From Burkholderia arboris (GTDB lineage: Bacteria > Pseudomonadota > Gammaproteobacteria > Burkholderiales > Burkholderiaceae): a stretch of DNA of 64,000 nt. The DNA lies in NCBI RefSeq assembly GCF_902499125.1, contig NZ_CABVPX010000024.1:1-64000 (forward strand). The letters run 5' to 3'. Position numbers and translations under genes: made by a program. The notes under the pieces are model-generated. The model had not been told where the DNA came from. It saw only the letters and a program-made list of their open reading frames with translations, and made no database searches. Below are positions 1-8,203 of this stretch, one piece after another. Numbering within the stretch: the stretch's first letter is position 1; every line of letters starts with the position of its first letter.

Positions 1-153
1 GGGCTATCCCCCACTACAGGACATGTTCCGATGTATTACTCACCCGTTCGCCACTCGCCACCAGGTGCAAGCACCCGTGCTGCCGTTCGACTTGCATGTG
101 TAAGGCATGCCGCCAGCGTTCAATCTGAGCCAGGATCAAACTCTTCAGTTTAA
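1..153 (-). rRNA. rrs: 16S ribosomal RNA, 5' end only
   Basis: The reverse strand carries the universal bacterial 16S start (AGAGTTTGATCCTGGCTCAG, at about 126-145). It is followed by the first variable region, with text typical of Burkholderia cepacia complex 16S. The gene runs off the left edge, so only about 150 nt of roughly 1,530 are present. The mature 5' end is placed near 150-153 by comparison with known 16S starts, so it is exact only to a few bases. Confidence 0.97.
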
Positions 154-316
154 ACCTGTTACTGTTTTCGGTTCGGTTAAGAACCGGTCGCTCACTCAAA
201 GCTGACAGGAATATGAATCACTTCATAAACCTGACTTACTTTAGTGTGAGACTCTTGATACTTTCGCTATCTGATCCGAGGATCAGCTCGCTTCCATCAA
301 GCGCCCACACTTATCG

Positions 317-337
317 GCTGTTAATTTTTAAAGAGCA
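317..337 (-). promoter_or_regulatory. rrn leader boxA antitermination element
   Basis: Reading the minus strand, the leader holds TGCTCTTTAAAAATTAAC, very close to the rrn boxA consensus used by the NusB/NusE antitermination complex. It lies about 170 nt upstream of 16S. A small hairpin candidate (arms 271-277 and 280-286) lies between boxA and 16S and may belong to the RNA-processing stalk. Confidence 0.8.
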
Positions 338-396
338 TTCTGCGAGGAACTTCGCGTTTCTCAGCAGCGCTGCGTTTTCAGCAGCAGAGAAGCGAG

Positions 397-425
397 ATTA
401 TGAACCGTGTTTCGCAGCTCGTCAA
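397..425 (-). promoter_or_regulatory. rrn promoter, proximal
   Basis: On the minus strand a TTGACG -35 (420-425) and a CATAAT -10 (397-402) are separated by exactly 17 bp. The -35 is preceded by a T/A-rich stretch (about 427-438) that could act as an UP element. Transcription would start near 390, upstream of boxA and 16S. Confidence 0.75.
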
Positions 426-557
426 CAACTTTTTTACTACATCGTTGCGACTGCCGGGCTCAACTTCCTGTACCGCCGAGGCCGCTACCACCGGACCTCA
501 ACAGCACCGCTTCCCTTCCCTCCCGCGCTGCGTTTCCGTTAGCGCGAAAGAGGCGTG

Positions 558-586
558 ATTCTATGCAGCTCCCGACAATCGCGCAA
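558..586 (-). promoter_or_regulatory. rrn promoter, distal
   Basis: A second minus-strand promoter has -35 TTGCGC (581-586) and -10 TAGAAT (558-563) with a 17 bp spacer. Together with the proximal promoter this gives the tandem P1/P2 arrangement common for rRNA operons. It sits directly against the terminator of the phosphonate operon. Confidence 0.65.
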
Positions 587-602
587 GGGGTTTCGCAAAA
601 AA

Positions 603-640
603 TATAAGGCCCCGCACGCTGCCGCGTGCGGGGCCTTATA
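603..640 (-). terminator. Terminator of the phosphonate operon
   Basis: A perfect 16-bp stem (603-618 pairs with 625-640) has a 6-nt loop and A/T-rich ends on both sides, so it can terminate in both directions. It follows the HD-domain gene by about 17 nt and insulates the phosphonate operon from the rRNA operon, which runs in the same direction. Confidence 0.85.
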
Positions 641-657
641 TAGAGGCGGCCAAACCG

Positions 658-1209
658 TCAGTCCGTGCGCACCTGGCGCGCGACGATCTCCATATAGTGA
701 TCGAGATCCGGCGTCACTTTTCCTTCCTCTTTCGCCGTGTCGTCCCAGCGGCGCAGACGCAGCGCGTCCTCCGCGAACGGGCGCTGCAGGAATGCCGTCG
801 TTTCCTCTTCGCTGAAGATGCCGCCCTGCAGCGCGAGACTGCGCACCGAGTCCGGCGACAGGCTCTCGAAGTAGCCGGCGTCCGTGCGGCACAGGCAGCG
901 CTTCGCATCGACGTGCAGCCGGATCGGCTCCAGCACCGCGTCGGAAAACAGCGGCCGCAGAAACGGCAGCACGTAATACTGATGCAGATCGTCGATCCCG
1001 CGCGCACTCGGCGTCTCGCCCTGGCGATTCAGCAGATGGCCGAGGTCGTGCAGGAATGCCGCCGCGACCAATGCTTCGCCGGCGCCCGCCTCTTCCGCCA
1101 GCAAGGCGCTCTGCAACGCATGCTCGAGCTGCGTGACCGGCTCTCCGCTATAGGCCACATGGCCATGCTCCCGGTACAGCCCGTGGATCTCTTCCACCGT
1201 CAATGCCAT
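658..1209 (-). CDS. PhnZ-like HD-domain mixed-valent diiron oxygenase of a phosphonate operon
   Basis: A 183-residue HD-domain protein of the type found in phosphonate degradation operons. Visible residues match, with a near-constant offset, those I recall for the oxygenase PhnZ: Y20 and E23 (the Y-x-x-E lid pair), H30, H54-D55, H58, H76, H99, K103, and a late Asp in the WDDTAK motif. PhnZ cleaves a hydroxylated aminoethylphosphonate oxidatively, giving glycine and phosphate. Here the gene closes the phnSTUVAY operon, starting 4 nt after phnY, although that operon already encodes the hydrolytic route. Substrate is inferred; a 2-oxoglutarate hydroxylase partner is not seen in the window. Confidence 0.8.
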   Translation of the reverse strand: MALTVEEIHGLYREHGHVAYSGEPVTQLEHALQSALLAEEAGAGEALVAAAFLHDLGHLLNRQGETPSARGIDDLHQYYVLPFLRPLFSDAVLEPIRLHVDAKRCLCRTDAGYFESLSPDSVRSLALQGGIFSEEETTAFLQRPFAEDALRLRRWDDTAKEEGKVTPDLDHYMEIVARQVRTD

Positions 1210-1213
1210 TCGT

Positions 1214-2668
1214 TTACTCCCAAGGCAGCGAAAACGTCTTCAGGTTCGTGAAGCTCTTCATCGCCTCCTGAACGCCTTCCTTGTAACCGAGCCCGGAATC
1301 CTTGATCCCGCCGAACGGCGACAGCTCGATCCGGTATCCGGGCACTTCCCATACATTCACCGTGCCGACGTTCAGTTCGTTCACGAACCGCACGACCGCC
1401 GACGTGCTGTCGGTACACACCCCCGACGACAGCCCGAACGCCGTCCCGTTGCTGATCCGGATCGCATCGTCGATCGTATCGAACGTCATCACCGGCGACA
1501 CCGGCCCGAAGGTCTCCTCGCGCACGATCGTCATCGACGGATCGACGTTGTCGAGCACGGTCGGCGAATACAACGCGCCGCGCCGCACGTTGCCGGTCAG
1601 CAGGCGCGCGCCCTGTGCGACCGCCTCGTCCACGCGCGCCTCGAACAGCCGCGCCGCCGCCTCGTCGATCACCGTGCCCATTTCATTGGCGGGATCGAAC
1701 GGATCGCCGTAGTTCCATGCGCGCGTCTTCTCGACCAGCAATTCGGTGAATGCGGGTGCGATCGAACGCTGCACCAGCATCCGCTTGACGGCCGTACAGC
1801 GCTGGCCCGAATTCCGGTACGAGCCGAGCACCGCCAGCGACGCCGCACGTTCGAGATCGGCGTCATCGAGCACGATCAGCGGATCGTTGCCGCCCAGTTC
1901 CAGCACGATGCGCCGGTAGCCGGCCCGCGCGGCAATCGCCTTGCCGATCGCGACGCCGCCCGTAAAGGTGATCAGCGACGCATGCGGATGCGTGACGAGT
2001 TCGTCCGCGATCTCCGCCGGGTCGCCCGTCAGCACCTGCAGCATCGGCTCCGGCAATCCTGCTTCATACAGCAGGTCGGCCAGATAGAACGCCGACAACG
2101 GCACCTTCTCCGACGGCTTCACGATCACGCGGTTGTTGGTCGCGATCGCCGGCGCGATCTTGTGCGCCACCTGGTTCATCGGATGATTGAACGGCGTGAT
2201 GGCGACGATCACGCCATCGAGCGGCTGCCGCTGCGAAAACACGCGCCGCGCCTTGCCGTGAGGCGTCAGGTCGCACGAGAAACTTTGCGAATCGTCGCGT
2301 AATGCCTCGACTGCCGCGAACTTCAGCACGTCGGCGACACGGCCGATCTCGTAGCGGGAATCCTGCTTCGACAGCCCCGATTCGAGCGTGATCAGGTCGG
2401 ACGCTTCCTCGGTGCGCTCGCGCAGCAGCGCAGCCGCACGTTCGAGGATCTGTGAGCGCTCGTAGCGGGTGAGCTTCGGCCGGTAGGCCATCGCGTAATC
2501 GAACGCCGCGCGCACGTCGTCGACGCTCGCGAGCGGCGCGGTCCCGACACGCGTGCCCGTGTACGGGTCGGTGACGTCGAGCGTGCGTTCGCGCGTCGCG
2601 CGCGTGCCGCACCAGCGCAGCGCTTCTGCGCGAAAGGACGGATGGTCTTGCCGGGGATGCGCCATCAT
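1214..2668 (-). CDS. phnY: Phosphonoacetaldehyde dehydrogenase
   Basis: A 484-residue NAD(P)-dependent aldehyde dehydrogenase. It shows the SGQRCTAVKRM active-site segment with its catalytic Cys, the ELGGND motif with its general-base Glu, and the FTGG cofactor motif. It should oxidise phosphonoacetaldehyde, made by PhnW, to phosphonoacetate for PhnA. Its ATG overlaps the phnA stop (ATGA, 2665-2668), which fixes the start and implies translational coupling. The same frame stays open upstream to about 3748, but that is a shadow of phnA. The name assumes the phnW-phnA context; sequence alone only gives the aldehyde dehydrogenase family. Confidence 0.9.
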   Translation of the reverse strand: MMAHPRQDHPSFRAEALRWCGTRATRERTLDVTDPYTGTRVGTAPLASVDDVRAAFDYAMAYRPKLTRYERSQILERAAALLRERTEEASDLITLESGLSKQDSRYEIGRVADVLKFAAVEALRDDSQSFSCDLTPHGKARRVFSQRQPLDGVIVAITPFNHPMNQVAHKIAPAIATNNRVIVKPSEKVPLSAFYLADLLYEAGLPEPMLQVLTGDPAEIADELVTHPHASLITFTGGVAIGKAIAARAGYRRIVLELGGNDPLIVLDDADLERAASLAVLGSYRNSGQRCTAVKRMLVQRSIAPAFTELLVEKTRAWNYGDPFDPANEMGTVIDEAAARLFEARVDEAVAQGARLLTGNVRRGALYSPTVLDNVDPSMTIVREETFGPVSPVMTFDTIDDAIRISNGTAFGLSSGVCTDSTSAVVRFVNELNVGTVNVWEVPGYRIELSPFGGIKDSGLGYKEGVQEAMKSFTNLKTFSLPWE

Positions 2669-3972
2669 GTCGTGACCCGGTTCAGCACGAAATCGAACAC
2701 GTCGAAGTTGCGCGGGCGACGCGCGGGATCGTCCCGCTCGATACGCCGGTTGAACAGCAGCGGCACTTCCTGCTCCGACACGCCGCCGTGCGAACGCAGC
2801 GGCACCGTGAGGCCTGACAGATCGTGTTCGCGCTCGCGCGTGCCGAGCGTCATGTCGCGGCGGCCGATCACGACGAGATCGCCGATCCGGTCGGCCGGCA
2901 ACTCGAAACGGGCAGCGGCTTCCGCGTTGTCGAGCACGAGCTCGACGCCGTCGAGGCCGCCGACGCGCCACATCGCCTCGGCCCGGTCGACGCCCGGCGC
3001 CAGGTAGATGGTCGCAAACGAGCCGAGCGCGCCGTGATGCACGACGTACGGATCGGTGATCGGCAGGATCACGCGCGCAGCCTGCGCGCCGTACCAGCCG
3101 TCGAAGGCGTCCTGCAGATAGATCACGTTCGGGCGCCCCGTCGCCGGGTCGTGCTTCGCGTTCATCCCGTGATCGGCGGTCAGGCCGATCGCCCAGCCGA
3201 GCGCGTCGAGCTGCGCGAGGTAACCGTCCATCATCGCGTAGAACGCGTTCGCGCCCGCACTGCCCGGCTCGCACTTGTGCTGCACGTAGTCGGTAGTCGA
3301 CAGGTACATCAGGTCGACTTGCCGGGTCTGCGCGAGCCGCACGCCGGCTGCGAACACGAATTCCGACAACGCTGCGCTGTAGACGTCCGGCGACGGCAGG
3401 CCGACCCAGTCGAGCACGTCGACGATCCCGTTTTCCGCGAGATTCGCCTGCGCCGCCTTCTCCGCGGAGAAGCAGATGCCGTGCATCTGCCAGCCGAGCA
3501 GCCGGCGCAGCTTGTCCTTCGCGGTCACGACGGCCACCCGCGCACCGGCGTCGGACGCCGCCGCGAGCAGCGTGCCGGCACGCAGGTAGGCCGGGTCGTT
3601 CATCATCACTTCGGCACCGCGCCCGCCGTCGGCGGCCGGATCCCAGAAATAGTTGCCGCAGATCCCGTGGACCGACGGCGGCACGCCGCAGACGATCGAC
3701 AGGTTGTTCGGGTTGGTGAAGGTCGGTACGACGCAATCGCCGCGCCACGCCGTGCCTTCCGCGATCATCCTGCCGATGAACGGCGCGACGCCCGCTTCCA
3801 CCGCCCGTTCGAGATAGTCGTACTCGCAGCCGTCGACGCAGACGACGACGGTCGGCTCGACCGGCAGCCGGTAGCGTCGGCCGTTGACGTCGACCGAGCG
3901 ACCCGCGAGCCCGGTCGACGCGCCGGCGGGTGCCGCGTCACCGGGATGGCGCAATGCGAACGCGGCGTTCAT
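2665..3972 (-). CDS. phnA: Phosphonoacetate hydrolase
   Basis: A 435-residue member of the alkaline phosphatase superfamily. It hydrolyses phosphonoacetate to acetate and phosphate with a Zn-dependent Thr nucleophile. Visible marks are the N-terminal VVVCVDGCEYDY metal site, the VPTFTNPNNLSI segment holding the expected nucleophilic Thr, and the TADHGMN metal motif. Length matches the family. Start and stop overlap neighbours phnV and phnY by ATGA, so it is coupled within the operon. It is the last step of the hydrolytic AEP route (PhnW, PhnY, PhnA). Confidence 0.93.
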   Translation of the reverse strand: MNAAFALRHPGDAAPAGASTGLAGRSVDVNGRRYRLPVEPTVVVCVDGCEYDYLERAVEAGVAPFIGRMIAEGTAWRGDCVVPTFTNPNNLSIVCGVPPSVHGICGNYFWDPAADGGRGAEVMMNDPAYLRAGTLLAAASDAGARVAVVTAKDKLRRLLGWQMHGICFSAEKAAQANLAENGIVDVLDWVGLPSPDVYSAALSEFVFAAGVRLAQTRQVDLMYLSTTDYVQHKCEPGSAGANAFYAMMDGYLAQLDALGWAIGLTADHGMNAKHDPATGRPNVIYLQDAFDGWYGAQAARVILPITDPYVVHHGALGSFATIYLAPGVDRAEAMWRVGGLDGVELVLDNAEAAARFELPADRIGDLVVIGRRDMTLGTREREHDLSGLTVPLRSHGGVSEQEVPLLFNRRIERDDPARRPRNFDVFDFVLNRVTT

Positions 3973-4829
3973 GATGCCGCCCGCTTGCCGCGCGGCACGC
4001 GCGCCGCGATCAGCAGCAGCGCCGCGAGCGACGCGCCGAGCATCAGCAGCGACAGCGCCGATGCCGGAAGGTAATAGCCGCGCTCCACCTGGCCGATCAC
4101 GACGATCGGCACGGTCGCGAAGCCCGGCGGATAGACCGTCAGCGTCGCACCGAGCTCGCCGAGCGACAGCGCGAAGCCGAGCGCGAGGCTCGCGCGCAAC
4201 GCCGGCACGAGTTGCGGCAGCAGCACGCGGCGCAGCACCATCGCGGGCGGCGCACCGAGGCTCGCCGCGGCTTCGCGCAGCACGGTCAGTTCCGGACGCA
4301 GCGCGGCGGCCGCGCAGCGATAGCAGAACGGCAGAATCAGCGCGAGTTGCACGAACACGACGATCGCCGCCGAACTCGACAGGTCGAACGGCTTCTGGTG
4401 ATACGCGATCAGCACCGCGAGCCCGAGCACGACGCTCGGCACGCCGTTCGGCACCATCACGAGCGCGTCGACCACCGCGCCGAGGCCGCGACGGTCGCGC
4501 CCTTCGAGCGCCAGTGCGAGCCACAGCCCGAGGACCGTGCCGATCGCCGACACGCCGAAGCCGATTTCGAGGCTCGTCAGCAGCGCGTCGTATTCCGGCG
4601 ACCCGAGCCGCTCGAACCAGCGCAGGCTGTAGCCGGCCGGCAAAATCGTGCCCGACCATTGCGTCGACACGCTCGACAGCGCGACGACGACGACCGGCAG
4701 CACGAACAACCAGAAGCACGCGAATGCGGCCAGCGCGAGCGCGGCGCGCGACGCATGCTTGAGCAGCGCGTCGCTCCAGCCGATCTGGTGGCGCGGCACG
4801 GCTTGCCCGATACGAAATTCAGCGGACAT
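3969..4829 (-). CDS. phnV: 2-aminoethylphosphonate ABC transporter permease PhnV
   Basis: A 286-residue inner-membrane permease with about six hydrophobic spans. The EAAASLGAPP loop fits the EAA motif that docks on the ATPase. The ATG at 4827-4829 was chosen because GGGAGG lies about 6 nt upstream; an in-frame GTG at 4847 lacks such a site. It overlaps phnU by 11 nt and phnA by 4 nt. It pairs with PhnU as the second membrane subunit of the PhnSTUV importer. The U/V assignment follows gene order only. Confidence 0.88.
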   Translation of the reverse strand: MSAEFRIGQAVPRHQIGWSDALLKHASRAALALAAFACFWLFVLPVVVVALSSVSTQWSGTILPAGYSLRWFERLGSPEYDALLTSLEIGFGVSAIGTVLGLWLALALEGRDRRGLGAVVDALVMVPNGVPSVVLGLAVLIAYHQKPFDLSSSAAIVVFVQLALILPFCYRCAAAALRPELTVLREAAASLGAPPAMVLRRVLLPQLVPALRASLALGFALSLGELGATLTVYPPGFATVPIVVIGQVERGYYLPASALSLLMLGASLAALLLIAARVPRGKRAAS

Positions 4830-5739
4830 CGTTCCCTCCCGTCGCACGCCGGTTCACCCGGCGATAAACCGCATACAGCGCCAGCGACAACGCCAGCATC
4901 ACGACCGCGCCGGCCGACGCGGTCGGCAGGTCGAGATCGACGGTCGCGCTGCTGTAGATCGCGACCGGCAGCGTGACGAGCCGCGCGCTGCCGAGCACCA
5001 GCAGAATCCCGAACTCGTTCAGCGTCAGCAGGAAGCACAGCACGGTGCCGGCGGCGATGCCCGGCCACGCGATCGGCAGCACGACGCGACGCGCGAGCAT
5101 CCAGCCGGGCGCGCCGAGGCTGCGCGCGGCTTCGATCAGACGCAGGTCGAGCGTCGCGAACGATGCAAGCGTCGGCCGCACGACGAACGGCGTATAGAAC
5201 ACGGTCTGCGCGAGAATCACGCCGCCGATGCCGAACAGGAAATCGAGCGGCGGATTCTCCAGATGGAACAGGTGCTGCAGCGCAATGCTGATCGACCCTT
5301 GCGAGCCGTACAGGAAGATCAGCGTGAACGCGACGAGGAACGACGGGAACGCGACGTAGAGTTCCAGGAAGCGCGTGACGAGCGATGCGCCCGGGAACGG
5401 CTTGAAGAACAGCAGCGCGGCCAGCAGCACGCCGAGCACCGATGCGGTGCCGGCGCTCGCGAACAGCACGCCGAGCGTCGTCATCAGCACGCTGCGCGTG
5501 TCGGGGTTGCCGAAGAAGGTCCGGTACGCGGCGAAACTCAACCCGTGATCGCCCGACACGCTCAGCAGCACGAGCCGCACCAGCGGATAGACGACGAGCG
5601 GGCCGAGCACGACGATCGCGAGCGCGGCCAGGTGCAGGTCGCCCCTGCGCTTGCGGCGCCGTGCGGCGGCGGCGTGCGCGGCGGCCGACGCGAGCACGTG
5701 CGGCGGCAGGCCGGCTTCAGGGCTCGATAAGGACGACAT
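4819..5739 (-). CDS. phnU: 2-aminoethylphosphonate ABC transporter permease PhnU
   Basis: A 306-residue permease of the spermidine/iron type with six or so membrane spans and an EAARSLGAPGWM coupling loop. The ATG at 5739 lies inside the 3' end of phnT (23-nt overlap), typical of a tightly packed transporter operon; the frame is open to 5772 without a better start. It should form the import channel with PhnV, energised by PhnT and fed by PhnS. Confidence 0.88.
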   Translation of the reverse strand: MSSLSSPEAGLPPHVLASAAAHAAAARRRKRRGDLHLAALAIVVLGPLVVYPLVRLVLLSVSGDHGLSFAAYRTFFGNPDTRSVLMTTLGVLFASAGTASVLGVLLAALLFFKPFPGASLVTRFLELYVAFPSFLVAFTLIFLYGSQGSISIALQHLFHLENPPLDFLFGIGGVILAQTVFYTPFVVRPTLASFATLDLRLIEAARSLGAPGWMLARRVVLPIAWPGIAAGTVLCFLLTLNEFGILLVLGSARLVTLPVAIYSSATVDLDLPTASAGAVVMLALSLALYAVYRRVNRRATGGNDVR

Positions 5740-6832
5740 CGTCTGCCTCGCATTGCAGGGACACGCGCGCACCGCGCTCGGGGGCCGCGCCGCGGCCGCG
5801 TTGCATCGTGACGCGCACGGGCTCGCCGGGCGCCGCGTCGATCACGACCGCGATCGACAGGTCCGCGCCCTGCCATTCGACGGATGCCACCGTACCGTGC
5901 AGGCCACCGGCCGATGGCGGCATCACGGTCAGGCGCTCGGGGCGCACGCATGCGACCTTGTCGCGTACGTCGTGGCGCGGATCGCCGACCGGGAAGATCA
6001 CGTGCGGCGGCAGCAGGTTCGCCGGGCCGAGATAGCGTGCGACGTAGCCGTCCCGCGGCGCGTCGTACAACTGCTGCGGCGTGCCGAGCTGCGCGATGTG
6101 GCCGTCGCGCATCAGCAGCGCGCGGTCGGACAGCACGAGCGCGTCGTCGCGGTCGTGCGTCACACAGACGACGGTCAGGTTCGGCAGGCGCTCGTGCAGC
6201 GCCTTCAGTTCGCTGCGCACCGATGCGCGCAGGTTGGCGTCGAGCGCCGACAGCGGCTCGTCGAGCAGCAGCACGTCCGGCTCGATCACGAGCGCGCGTG
6301 CCAGCGCGACGCGCTGCTGCATCCCGCCAGACAGCTGCGCGGGCAGATGATGGCCCGCATCGCCGAGCTGCACGAGCTTCAGCGCGTCGGCGACGCGGCG
6401 CGTCACTTCCGACGACGCCATGCCGCGTGCGCGCAGCCCGAATGCGACGTTCTCGAACACCGACAGGTGCGGGAACAGCGCGTAATTCTGGAACAGCAGA
6501 CCAAGATTGCGCTTGTGCGGCGGCGCATAGGTCAGGTCGCGCCCGGCAACGGTCAGCGTGCCGGTCAGGCCATCGGCCTTCACGAACCCGGCGATGAAGC
6601 GCAGCAGCGTGGTCTTGCCGCAGCCGCTCTTGCCGAGCACGGTCAGAAATTCACCGGCACCGATCGACAGCGACAGATCTTCCAGCACCGTGCGTGCGCC
6701 GTAGCGCACGCTCAGGTGTTCGATCTGCACGCCGCCCGGCGCGCCGGACCGCAGCGTCGCGTGCGGTTCGGCGGCGCCGAATGCGCCGGGATGGGTCAGG
6801 GTGGTTTCCACCGGGTTCATCCTCTCGCTCAC
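5717..6832 (-). CDS. phnT: 2-aminoethylphosphonate ABC transporter ATPase PhnT
   Basis: A 371-residue ABC ATPase. Walker A (GKSGCGKTT), the signature LSGGMQQR and Walker B (VLLLDEPLSALD) are intact, and a C-terminal TOBE-like domain follows, as in spermidine/iron-type importers. It powers PhnUV uptake of 2-aminoethylphosphonate. The start is uncertain: a GTG at 6832 and an ATG at 6820 are both in frame, and a purine-rich GAGCGAGAGG lies just before the ATG. Only about 20 bases separate it from phnS, so it is cotranscribed. Confidence 0.9.
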   Translation of the reverse strand: MSERMNPVETTLTHPGAFGAAEPHATLRSGAPGGVQIEHLSVRYGARTVLEDLSLSIGAGEFLTVLGKSGCGKTTLLRFIAGFVKADGLTGTLTVAGRDLTYAPPHKRNLGLLFQNYALFPHLSVFENVAFGLRARGMASSEVTRRVADALKLVQLGDAGHHLPAQLSGGMQQRVALARALVIEPDVLLLDEPLSALDANLRASVRSELKALHERLPNLTVVCVTHDRDDALVLSDRALLMRDGHIAQLGTPQQLYDAPRDGYVARYLGPANLLPPHVIFPVGDPRHDVRDKVACVRPERLTVMPPSAGGLHGTVASVEWQGADLSIAVVIDAAPGEPVRVTMQRGRGAAPERGARVSLQCEADDVVLIEP

Positions 6833-6854
6833 TAATACAGGCGGCGTGTGCCGA

Positions 6855-7946
6855 TCACTTCGGCTTGACGACGTCGAGCTGCTTGCCCGAGCTGCCGATC
6901 ACGTCCTTCTTCCAGCGCTCGATCCACACCGGCTTCTTCGCCATCACCTGGGTCCAGTCGACCGGGATCAGCTTCACGCCCGCGATCGCCTTCTTGACCG
7001 CTTCGCCGTTCTTGCCGGCCAGCGGCACGTCCGTGCGGCCCGGGATGCCGTACATGTCCGGCACCTTCGCCTGCACTTCCGTCGACATCAGGTAGTCGAT
7101 CAGCTTCTTGCCCACGTCCTGGTTCGGGCCGCTCTTGATCAGGCCGATGCCGTACGGGAGCTGGAACGTGGTCGGCTGGTCGCCGTCCTTCGCGGCCAGG
7201 AAGATCGGCTTGACGGACAGCGCGCCGTGCTCGGCGTCGTCGAGGTCCATCTGCAGGTCGCCGTTCGCGACGCTGATCTCGTTACGCGACAGCAGCACGT
7301 TCAGGTAGCCCGTGCCCTTCGTGTGGAATTTCACGCTCTGCGACAGCTTCGCGAGGTAGTCGAATGCCTTGTCCTCGCCCATCAGCGACGTCGTCAGGAT
7401 CAGCACGGCCATCCCGTCGCCGGCCGTGGCCGGGTTCGAGTAAGCGACCTTGCCCGCATAGGTCGGCGACAGCAGGTCGGCGAACGTCTTCGGCTGGTTC
7501 TTCACGACGTCCGGGTTGATCGCGAACGAGAAGTAGTTGTTCACGAACGTCGCCCACGTGCCGTCCTCGGCCTTCGCGATGGCCGGCACGTTCTTGTAGT
7601 TCACGCTCTGGTACGGCTGCAGCAGGCCCATCTGGCCGGCTTGCTGGATGAACGGCGGCAGCGTGACGATCACGTCGGCCTTCGGCGAATTCTTCTCGAT
7701 GTTCGCGCGGTTCACGACCTCGCCGCTACCTGCCGTCACGATGTTGACCTTGACGCCTTCCTTCTTCTCGAAGGCCGGCAGCACATCGCGATAGAGGTTC
7801 TCGAGACCGTCCGCCGTGTACAGCACGACCGCGTTTGCCGCATGCGCCGGCATCGCGGCACCTTGCAGCAGACCGGCGGCGCAGGCGGCCAGCGCGAGCT
7901 TGCGGAACGCGCCGGCAGCGGCGCGCGAGGGTTTCTGCAGTGTCAT
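6855..7946 (-). CDS. phnS: 2-aminoethylphosphonate-binding periplasmic protein PhnS
   Basis: A 363-residue solute-binding protein of the iron/spermidine type. A signal peptide (basic start, hydrophobic core, cleavage after MPAHA) exports it to the periplasm. The mature part begins NAVVLYTADG and carries the TAGSGE ligand-site segment. The ATG at 7946 has GGAG 7 nt upstream, so the in-frame extension to 7973 is not used. It heads the phnSTUVAY-HD operon and faces phnW across about 260 bp of control region. Confidence 0.9.
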   Translation of the reverse strand: MTLQKPSRAAAGAFRKLALAACAAGLLQGAAMPAHAANAVVLYTADGLENLYRDVLPAFEKKEGVKVNIVTAGSGEVVNRANIEKNSPKADVIVTLPPFIQQAGQMGLLQPYQSVNYKNVPAIAKAEDGTWATFVNNYFSFAINPDVVKNQPKTFADLLSPTYAGKVAYSNPATAGDGMAVLILTTSLMGEDKAFDYLAKLSQSVKFHTKGTGYLNVLLSRNEISVANGDLQMDLDDAEHGALSVKPIFLAAKDGDQPTTFQLPYGIGLIKSGPNQDVGKKLIDYLMSTEVQAKVPDMYGIPGRTDVPLAGKNGEAVKKAIAGVKLIPVDWTQVMAKKPVWIERWKKDVIGSSGKQLDVVKPK

Positions 7947-8120
7947 CTGACTTCTCCGTAGGCGGAACACCAAACGGCCGGGGCACGATCCGGCTCTCTG
8001 TTATCTCCGGGCAGGCCGAACGACGGCCCGCCGCGCTACCGCGCTGCGGTTGGTTTCGCGCGGCAACCGAAGGATCACAGCGTTCGATGACAAACCCGTG
8101 ACGAATGCCACAATTTCCAA

Positions 8121-8135
8121 AAAATGACACATTTT
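8121..8135. promoter_or_regulatory. Inverted repeat in the phnS-phnW divergent region
   Basis: AAAATG and CATTTT form a perfect 6-bp inverted repeat around ACA, placed between the divergent phnS and phnW starts and about 70 bp before phnW. It could be an operator for the phosphonate locus. No regulator gene is linked here, so the binding protein is unknown. Confidence 0.4.
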
Positions 8136-8203
8136 GCCAATATCATGCAAGTCATTCAGAAATGCCGCCCGGCGTTTCGTTCGACCTCTGCTGGAGAAAA
8201 ACC

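Noticed and set aside
154..657. Small frames and possible tRNA in the rRNA leader
   Set aside because: The region is explained by promoters, boxA and a terminator; no cloverleaf or credible start signals were seen.
1214..3748. 844-residue open frame covering phnY and most of phnA
   Set aside because: Only the part after 2668 (reading leftwards) looks like an aldehyde dehydrogenase; the rest is an Arg-rich shadow of phnA.
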